From IMG/VR virus record IMGVR_UViG_3300042309_000417, positions 1 through 25,302 of that record: a stretch of 25,302 nucleotides of DNA; one strand, 5' to 3'. The translations under genes and the position numbers were made by a program. Shown one piece after another: positions 21,773-25,302 of this stretch. The notes beneath the pieces were generated by a model that was not told the DNA's origin, made no database searches, and worked only from the letters and a program-made list of their open reading frames with translations. Within the stretch, counting starts at the first letter, position 1; every line of letters starts with the position of its first letter. The stretch is from a virus.

Positions 21773-21795
21773 CAGCGTATAAGGGACTGTATAAA
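21769..21795 (+). promoter_or_regulatory. Second early promoter (before ERF)
   Basis: A perfect -35 TTGACA (21769-21774, overlapping the RusA stop) and a -10 TATAAA (21790-21795) stand 15 bases apart, which is shorter than ideal. Bases 21778-21793 differ at four of 16 positions from the palindrome in the first early promoter and keep its CTGTATA arm. Transcription would begin near 21802. Confidence 0.65.
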
Positions 21796-21803
21796 GTTCC
21801 CGC

Positions 21804-21822
21804 GTCGAACGTGGTGTTCGAC
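21804..21822 (+). promoter_or_regulatory. 5' leader hairpin before ERF
   Basis: GTCGAAC-GTGGT-GTTCGAC is a perfect 7-bp inverted repeat with a 5-base loop, beginning at the predicted mRNA 5' end. It could be a stabilising hairpin or an operator. The GAGG ribosome site (21830-21833) lies outside it. Confidence 0.6.
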
Positions 21823-21839
21823 ACACATTGAGGATGCAC

Positions 21840-22610
21840 ATGCGTACTAGTCAGACCATCGGGGCGCTCGCCAAGTCATTGGCAATCGCCAACACCCAGA
21901 TCAAGAACCCCAACCTTGACAGCGTCAACCCGCACTTCAAGAACCGCTACGCCAGCCTGGGCGCGATCCTGAACGCCATCCGCGTTCCGTTCGCCGCGCA
22001 GGGTCTGAGCCTCGTGCAGTCGATCAACACCGACAACGGCGTGGTGTCGGTCGAGACGACCGTCATGCACACCAGCGGCGAGTTCATCGCCGAGACTGTC
22101 AGCATGCCGTTCCCGGAACGCTCGACCGTGCAGACGCTCGGCTCGATCTGCACCTACCTGCGCCGGTACAGCGCCGCCGCGATGGCCGGCATCGTCGGCG
22201 AGGAGGACGAAGACGGCGAGCAGGACCGTCAGGAACGCGCCAGCAGCCCCGCAAAGCCCGCCCCTGCCCCCGCCAAGGCCACACCCGCCCCGAGGCCCAT
22301 CGAGACCGTTGAGGCCGTCAAGGAGCCCGCTAGGCCGTCAGCGCCCGCCGACGCCTACCCCGACAACTGGGAGGGTCAGGCCACCATCCTGCGCGTGGCC
22401 GAGCGCAAGGGCAAGCCCATCGCCATCCAGATCGACGGCGAGCACGGCACCGCTTGGATCACGACCGACGTCCCCGAGTTCGTGACGCTCGCCAAGGAAG
22501 CCGGCGAGGGCACGCTTGAACTGTCCCGCGTCAAGGGCACGCTCACCATCATGCGCTGGCGGCAGCCCAACGTGACCGTACCCGCGCCCACCACCGAACT
22601 CCCGTTCTGA
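21840..22610 (+). CDS. erf: ERF-family single-strand annealing protein
   Basis: The start is the ATG at 21840, six bases after GAGG; TTG 21828 and ATG 21834 are in-frame alternatives. The 256-residue protein has the ERF core, with NPHFKNRYASLGAILNAI (about residues 30-47), ETTVMHTSGEFI and the hallmark GSICTYLRRYSAAAMAGIVGEEDEDG (about 103-128). A Pro/Ala linker (about 135-175) and a C-terminal beta domain (WEGQATILRVAERKGKPIAI) follow, with an SSB-like tip, TTELPF. ERF proteins pair complementary single strands in phage recombination. Confidence 0.93.
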   Translation: MRTSQTIGALAKSLAIANTQIKNPNLDSVNPHFKNRYASLGAILNAIRVPFAAQGLSLVQSINTDNGVVSVETTVMHTSGEFIAETVSMPFPERSTVQTLGSICTYLRRYSAAAMAGIVGEEDEDGEQDRQERASSPAKPAPAPAKATPAPRPIETVEAVKEPARPSAPADAYPDNWEGQATILRVAERKGKPIAIQIDGEHGTAWITTDVPEFVTLAKEAGEGTLELSRVKGTLTIMRWRQPNVTVPAPTTELPF

Positions 22611-22623
22611 AAGGTGATTACAT

Positions 22624-23130
22624 ATGAGCCTGTACGCCATCTCGACTGACCTCGCCACCATCGTTGAACGCCTGCTCGACACCCCGGAATCGCCGGAGGT
22701 GCAGGCCGAACTGACCTGCGTTCTCGAAGGGCTCGACGCCGCCCTGACCGACAAGGCCGAGGACTACGTGCTCGTCATCAAGGAGCTCGAAGCCCGCGCC
22801 GAAGCCCGTACCGCCGAAGCCCGCCGCATGCGGGAACTCGCCGGCTGCGACATGGCGCTGGCCGAACGCCTCAAGGAACGCCTCAAGGGCGCAATGGAGG
22901 GCACCGGACGCCTGAAGATCGACACCGAGCGGTTCAAGATCAGCGTCCAGCGCAACGGCGGGAAACTCCCCGTCGCCATCGACCCGACCGCGATGGACCT
23001 GTGGGACGGCAAGTTCGTGCGCGTCAAGCGAGAGCCTGACGCCGACACGATCCGCCAGGCGCTCGAGGCCGGCGAGGAGGTCGTCGGCTGCTCCCTGATG
23101 GAGCGCGGAACCAGCCTGCGGGTACGCTGA
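22624..23130 (+). CDS. Gp157-family protein
   Basis: The 168-residue protein matches the siphovirus Gp157 family: a helical N-terminus (LYAISTDLATIVERLL), a central coiled coil (YVLVIKELEARAEARTAEARRMRELA) and a C-terminal beta part with LKIDTERFKISVQRNGGKLPVAID and VKREPDADTIRQALEAGEEVVGCSL. Members lie beside annealing proteins in many phages; the function is not settled, though phage resistance was reported for the founding member in Streptococcus. A clear AAGGTGA site precedes the ATG. It is the last gene of the early block. Confidence 0.88.
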   Translation: MSLYAISTDLATIVERLLDTPESPEVQAELTCVLEGLDAALTDKAEDYVLVIKELEARAEARTAEARRMRELAGCDMALAERLKERLKGAMEGTGRLKIDTERFKISVQRNGGKLPVAIDPTAMDLWDGKFVRVKREPDADTIRQALEAGEEVVGCSLMERGTSLRVR

Positions 23131-23153
23131 CCAAACGTCTCAGTCTCATCCTC

Positions 23154-23193
23154 GCCCCCGGTGGAACGCATGATGCGGGAAGCCGGGGGCTTT
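23154..23193 (+). terminator. Intrinsic terminator of the early block
   Basis: GCCCCCGG (23154-23161) pairs with CCGGGGGC (23183-23190) and is followed by TTT. The 21-base loop holds a small inner stem, CGCA-TGA-TGCG. The U-tract is short, so efficiency is uncertain, but the 8-bp GC stem directly after the last early gene makes the role clear. Confidence 0.78.
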
Positions 23194-23205
23194 CCATTAC
23201 GACAA

Positions 23206-23241
23206 CAGGCCCGACACGCATGGAGCTACGCGCCGGGCCTG
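23206..23241 (-). terminator. Candidate weak terminator of the right-hand leftward block
   Basis: An 8-bp stem, CAGGCCCG (23206-23213) with CGGGCCTG (23234-23241), encloses a 20-base loop. On the minus strand it is followed by TTGTCGT, which is a poor U-tract. Its position after the last leftward gene, back to back with the early terminator, supports the role. Confidence 0.45.
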
Positions 23242-23268
23242 CCCACCAGATGGCGGGATTTGTCGGTG

Positions 23269-23388
23269 TCAGATCTTGCTGCCGTACTTGCCACGCAGCA
23301 CCCAACCGGCGCCAACGCCAAGGACGAGTGCGAGGCCGGCGAACCAGATGTTGCCGAGGAAGTCGGAGAACGCGCTAGCGAGAATCAT
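23269..23388 (-). CDS. 39-residue membrane protein, possible holin-like
   Basis: The gene starts at an ATGA overlap with the lipoprotein gene and encodes MILASAFSDFLGNIWFAGLA followed by a hydrophobic stretch to about residue 31 and RGKYGSKI. One membrane helix (about 13-31) and a basic C-terminus are clear. Its size, helix and place after a spanin-like gene suggest a lysis or membrane role, such as a very small holin, but I cannot prove this from sequence. Confidence 0.68.
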   Translation of the reverse strand: MILASAFSDFLGNIWFAGLALVLGVGAGWVLRGKYGSKI

Positions 23389-23864
23389 CGTTTGCCTTTC
23401 TTGATGCGGCGATAGGCGGCATCGAAGACCGGGTCACGCGCCCGCATAGCCGCCACGAACTCCCGCTCGGATTCCGGGCGGGCAGGGTCTAGCATATCAG
23501 CAGCCAGTTCAGCGGTGGCAACCTGGCGCCTCGGCAGCCACCCGATGGCGATCCTCAGGGCCGTGAAGGCACCGCTCTGCCACAGGACAAACGCCACCGC
23601 CACGCCGGCCAGCGCGATCCCCCACCACTTCAGGGTGGACAGCCATGCCGGCACCCGGTCCTGCACCCCGGGCAACTCGCCGTGGATGTCGGCGGCCAGA
23701 CCGTCGATGACATCGGCATGGTGCACCACGACCGCGTCGTCGGCCTGCTGGCCGTGGTGGCGCAGAGTCTGGGCCTCGGCCCGGATCTCGTTGCTGCGGT
23801 CTGCAATGCGCTGCACGGGGCTGCAAGCAGCCAGCAGCAGGATGATGGCACTAGCCAATCTCAT
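23385..23864 (-). CDS. Lipoprotein with internal membrane segment, possible unimolecular spanin
   Basis: The ATG at 23864 is chosen because it yields a lipoprotein signal, MRLASAIILLLAAC, with lipobox LAAC and acceptor C14; the longer frame lies over the upstream gene. The 159-residue product has a periplasmic-type helical part (about 20-75), a membrane helix (KWWGIALAGVAVAFVLW, about 79-95) and a basic/acidic cytoplasmic tail (about 100-159). An outer-membrane anchor plus inner-membrane helix in one chain is the plan of u-spanins such as T1 gp11, which fuse the two membranes at lysis. The long cytoplasmic tail is unlike T1 gp11. The start overlaps the upstream gene by 14 bases. Confidence 0.75.
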   Translation of the reverse strand: MRLASAIILLLAACSPVQRIADRSNEIRAEAQTLRHHGQQADDAVVVHHADVIDGLAADIHGELPGVQDRVPAWLSTLKWWGIALAGVAVAFVLWQSGAFTALRIAIGWLPRRQVATAELAADMLDPARPESEREFVAAMRARDPVFDAAYRRIKKGKR

Positions 23865-24036
23865 CGAGCTGCTCGGGACGCACGAACTGGCCGTCGATAT
23901 AGCGGTCACCAATGGCTCCGCCGGTTCCATCGACCCACTCACCATCGAGGTTGCTGTGCACCCAATCCAGCCCACCCGGATCACCAACGATGATCAGGTC
24001 GATAACAACACCGTCTTGGATACGTGCAGCGATCAT
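23851..24036 (-). CDS. Small tail-associated protein
   Basis: This 61-residue protein reads MIAARIQDGVVIDLIIVGDP and ends IGDRYIDGQFVRPEQLDEIG. The plan (an N-terminal IQDGVVIDLIIV strand, a central WVDGTGG and a C-terminal IGDRYIDGQF) resembles short proteins encoded next to phage tail-fibre genes, some of which are fibre chaperones or fibre tips. It starts at an ATGA overlap with the glycine-rich gene, which supports a joint role. Confidence 0.75.
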   Translation of the reverse strand: MIAARIQDGVVIDLIIVGDPGGLDWVHSNLDGEWVDGTGGAIGDRYIDGQFVRPEQLDEIG

Positions 24037-24938
24037 GCCGTGAATGTCCCGCTGGTCGTGAGGACGTGCTTGGTGGAACCGCCAGCCGTAGTTGTGGTCA
24101 TCGTCCCGGTGAATGACACAGGACGTGCATTGCCGGGATAGCAGATGATGACTACCCCGTTGGCGCCCGATCCGCTCGTCGTGGTGGTCGAACCGCTGCC
24201 AGTACCACCAGCACCGCCACCACCGCTACCAGTGCTGGTTGCGCCGTTGGAGCCGGTCGTAACGTCAAGCCGACCGCCATTGCCGCCGACACCGCTGCCG
24301 CCTGTCGCTACGACGTTTGAACCCATCGTCCCGCCGCCACCACCACCCGCGTAAAACGAACCCTGAAACGAGTACCCAGATCCGCCAGTACCGGCTGCAC
24401 CGTTGCCGTTGGTGCCAGCCGACCCGAAACCGCCACCGCCTGCACCACGGTATGGAGTGACGTCAGGAGCCTGCTGTGCACCGCCGTTGTTGCCCTGACC
24501 GCTCGTGGCCGTACCAGCAGTCTGACCCGCGAATCCACCAGCACCACCGCCGCTACCACCATTACGACCGGGCAGGCTCGCGCCATTGCCACGACCACCA
24601 CCACCGCCACCAGTCATGGTCGCCAAACCGAGGTTGGTGATTGAGCTGTTGCCACCATCGTTGCCCGCACTTGCCCCCGTGACACCAGCGCCACCGAGCC
24701 CAATGGTCACGACGTACGTTGAGCCTGGCGTCAGCACGCTGGACGTACTGTGCAGCAGACCACCAGCACCGCCGCCGCCGCCACCGTACTGGTTGTTGGC
24801 CGTACCGCCGCCTGCACCGCCGGCAGCCACGACCAGAACCTCGGACACATACGGGCCGCCGAGCGACGTAAACGACAGCATCTGTGTGCTGGTCGAGTGC
24901 CGCATCGGGCGACGGAACCTACCTAGTTCGTACCGCAT
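24033..24938 (-). CDS. Glycine-rich tail adhesin-like protein
   Basis: The 301-residue protein has a short N-terminal part (MRYELGRFRRPMRHSTS), then VSEVLVVAAGGAGGG and at least nine runs of four or more glycine-type residues up to about residue 245. A C-terminal strand region, GVVIICYPGNARPVSF, follows. The SEVLVVAAGGAGGG opening and STYVVTIGLGGAG are typical of the glycine-rich domain of phage tail proteins. Polyglycine-II sandwiches built from such runs bind host receptors in the S16/T2-type gp38 adhesins, so receptor binding is likely here. It follows a tail protein gene with a 12-base gap. Confidence 0.82.
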   Translation of the reverse strand: MRYELGRFRRPMRHSTSTQMLSFTSLGGPYVSEVLVVAAGGAGGGTANNQYGGGGGGAGGLLHSTSSVLTPGSTYVVTIGLGGAGVTGASAGNDGGNSSITNLGLATMTGGGGGGRGNGASLPGRNGGSGGGAGGFAGQTAGTATSGQGNNGGAQQAPDVTPYRGAGGGGFGSAGTNGNGAAGTGGSGYSFQGSFYAGGGGGGTMGSNVVATGGSGVGGNGGRLDVTTGSNGATSTGSGGGGAGGTGSGSTTTTSGSGANGVVIICYPGNARPVSFTGTMTTTTAGGSTKHVLTTSGTFTA

Positions 24939-24950
24939 GACGCCCCCCGA

Positions 24951-25302
24951 TCAGAGGAATGCGTAGAAGCAGCCCATGGTGCCCGTGCTCGACTCGACAT
25001 GGATCGTGACGTACTGCATCCCGATGGTGTCGATCACCACGCCAGCCGGCGGAGTTCCGGCAGCAGCCGAAGTGCCGGGGCTGTAGACGTTCACCGTGGG
25101 GACGCCCGTAGCCACCGAAACCGCATGGAAGAAGTACTGCGTCACGCCGTTGACCGACAGGCTCGGGATGCTGCCTGCCGTGGCGTTGTACGAGCAGGTC
25201 ACTTCGGCCAGCAGCGTGGGAACGTAGATCGGCGTGCCGCTCGTCTGCGTATAGGTGGCCCAGCCGACCACGCGGAAACCAGGGGTGGTCGCGTTGTTGG
25301 CG
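24951..25302 (-). CDS. C-terminal part of a tail protein (cut by right edge)
   Basis: The frame is open to the right edge (first visible residues ANNATTPGFRVVGWATYTQT), so the GTG at 25271 is not a true start. About 116 residues are visible. They are rich in Thr, Ser, Val and Gly with strand patterns (LLAEVTCSYNATAGSIPSL, YVTIHVESSTGTMGCFYAFL), as in trimeric tail fibre or tail-tip proteins. It precedes the glycine-rich adhesin-like gene. The family cannot be told without the missing N-terminus. Confidence 0.75.
   Translation of the reverse strand, partial: ANNATTPGFRVVGWATYTQTSGTPIYVPTLLAEVTCSYNATAGSIPSLSVNGVTQYFFHAVSVATGVPTVNVYSPGTSAAAGTPPAGVVIDTIGMQYVTIHVESSTGTMGCFYAFL

Noticed and set aside
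24145-24830. Dense short repeats that might look like a CRISPR or satellite array
   Set aside because: They are Gly codons of the glycine-rich adhesin-like gene and have no constant repeat-spacer period.
1-25302. Diversity-generating retroelement, expected from the BPP-1-like head genes
   Set aside because: No reverse transcriptase frame and no template/variable repeat pair were seen; it could still lie in the missing part of the genome.

Overview
The window is a 25.3 kb piece of a high-GC tailed-phage genome (Caudoviricetes, podovirus-type virion). The head genes read like those of Bordetella phage BPP-1: Bbp16-type cement protein, BPP-1-type major capsid protein, scaffold and Bbp19-type protein. 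The order capsid, terminator, gp11-like adaptor, gp12-like nozzle, gp14-like core protein copies the T7 late region. No RNA polymerase, DNA polymerase, integrase or repressor is visible. The best promoters are of sigma70 type. A lipoprotein with a lipobox plus an inner-membrane segment suggests a Gram-negative host. Genus and host cannot be fixed from the sequence alone.

Layout. (1) 13593 down to 1, minus strand: a DUF1376-type replication protein, two small ORFs, TerS, TerL, a GNAT acetyltransferase, a portal-adjacent Ala-rich protein, portal, an unknown structural protein, Bbp19-like protein, scaffold, major capsid protein, cement protein, a small AT-hook-like protein, a strong terminator, tail adaptor, nozzle, a gp14-like core protein, and the first 12 codons of the next gene, which leaves the left edge. 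(2) 13594-13930: a gene-free divergent control region with inverted repeats. (3) 13931-14470, plus strand: one conserved phage hypothetical gene. (4) 16098 down to 14454, minus strand: a counter-oriented cassette of a metallophosphoesterase, two small basic proteins and a small HExxH metalloprotease. (5) 16143-23193, plus strand: the early region, with two sigma70 promoters. The first drives a tightly coupled chain: three small proteins, a lysozyme-like protein, a C5 cytosine methyltransferase, an SSB-like protein, small coiled-coil proteins and a RusA resolvase. The second drives an ERF annealing protein and a Gp157-family protein and ends at a hairpin terminator. (6) 25302 down to 23269, minus strand: the C-terminus of a tail protein, a glycine-rich adhesin-like protein, a small tail-associated protein, a lipoprotein with a membrane segment (unimolecular-spanin-like) and a 39-residue membrane protein.

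Both edges cut leftward late genes. If the complete genome is circularly permuted, the late genes would form one continuous leftward block passing from the left edge through the missing sequence to the right edge, and the rightward early block would lie opposite.

The most unusual locus is the methyltransferase gene. It carries a complete HNH endonuclease reading frame nested in its recognition region in another frame, while the methyltransferase frame also stays open through to its C-terminal motifs. A second open stretch in the same alternative frame covers its N-terminal half. Other points of interest are two early promoters sharing a palindromic operator-like element and a 5' hairpin, a T7 Tphi-like terminator after the capsid block, an iteron-like array inside the replication gene, and a candidate lysis cassette.
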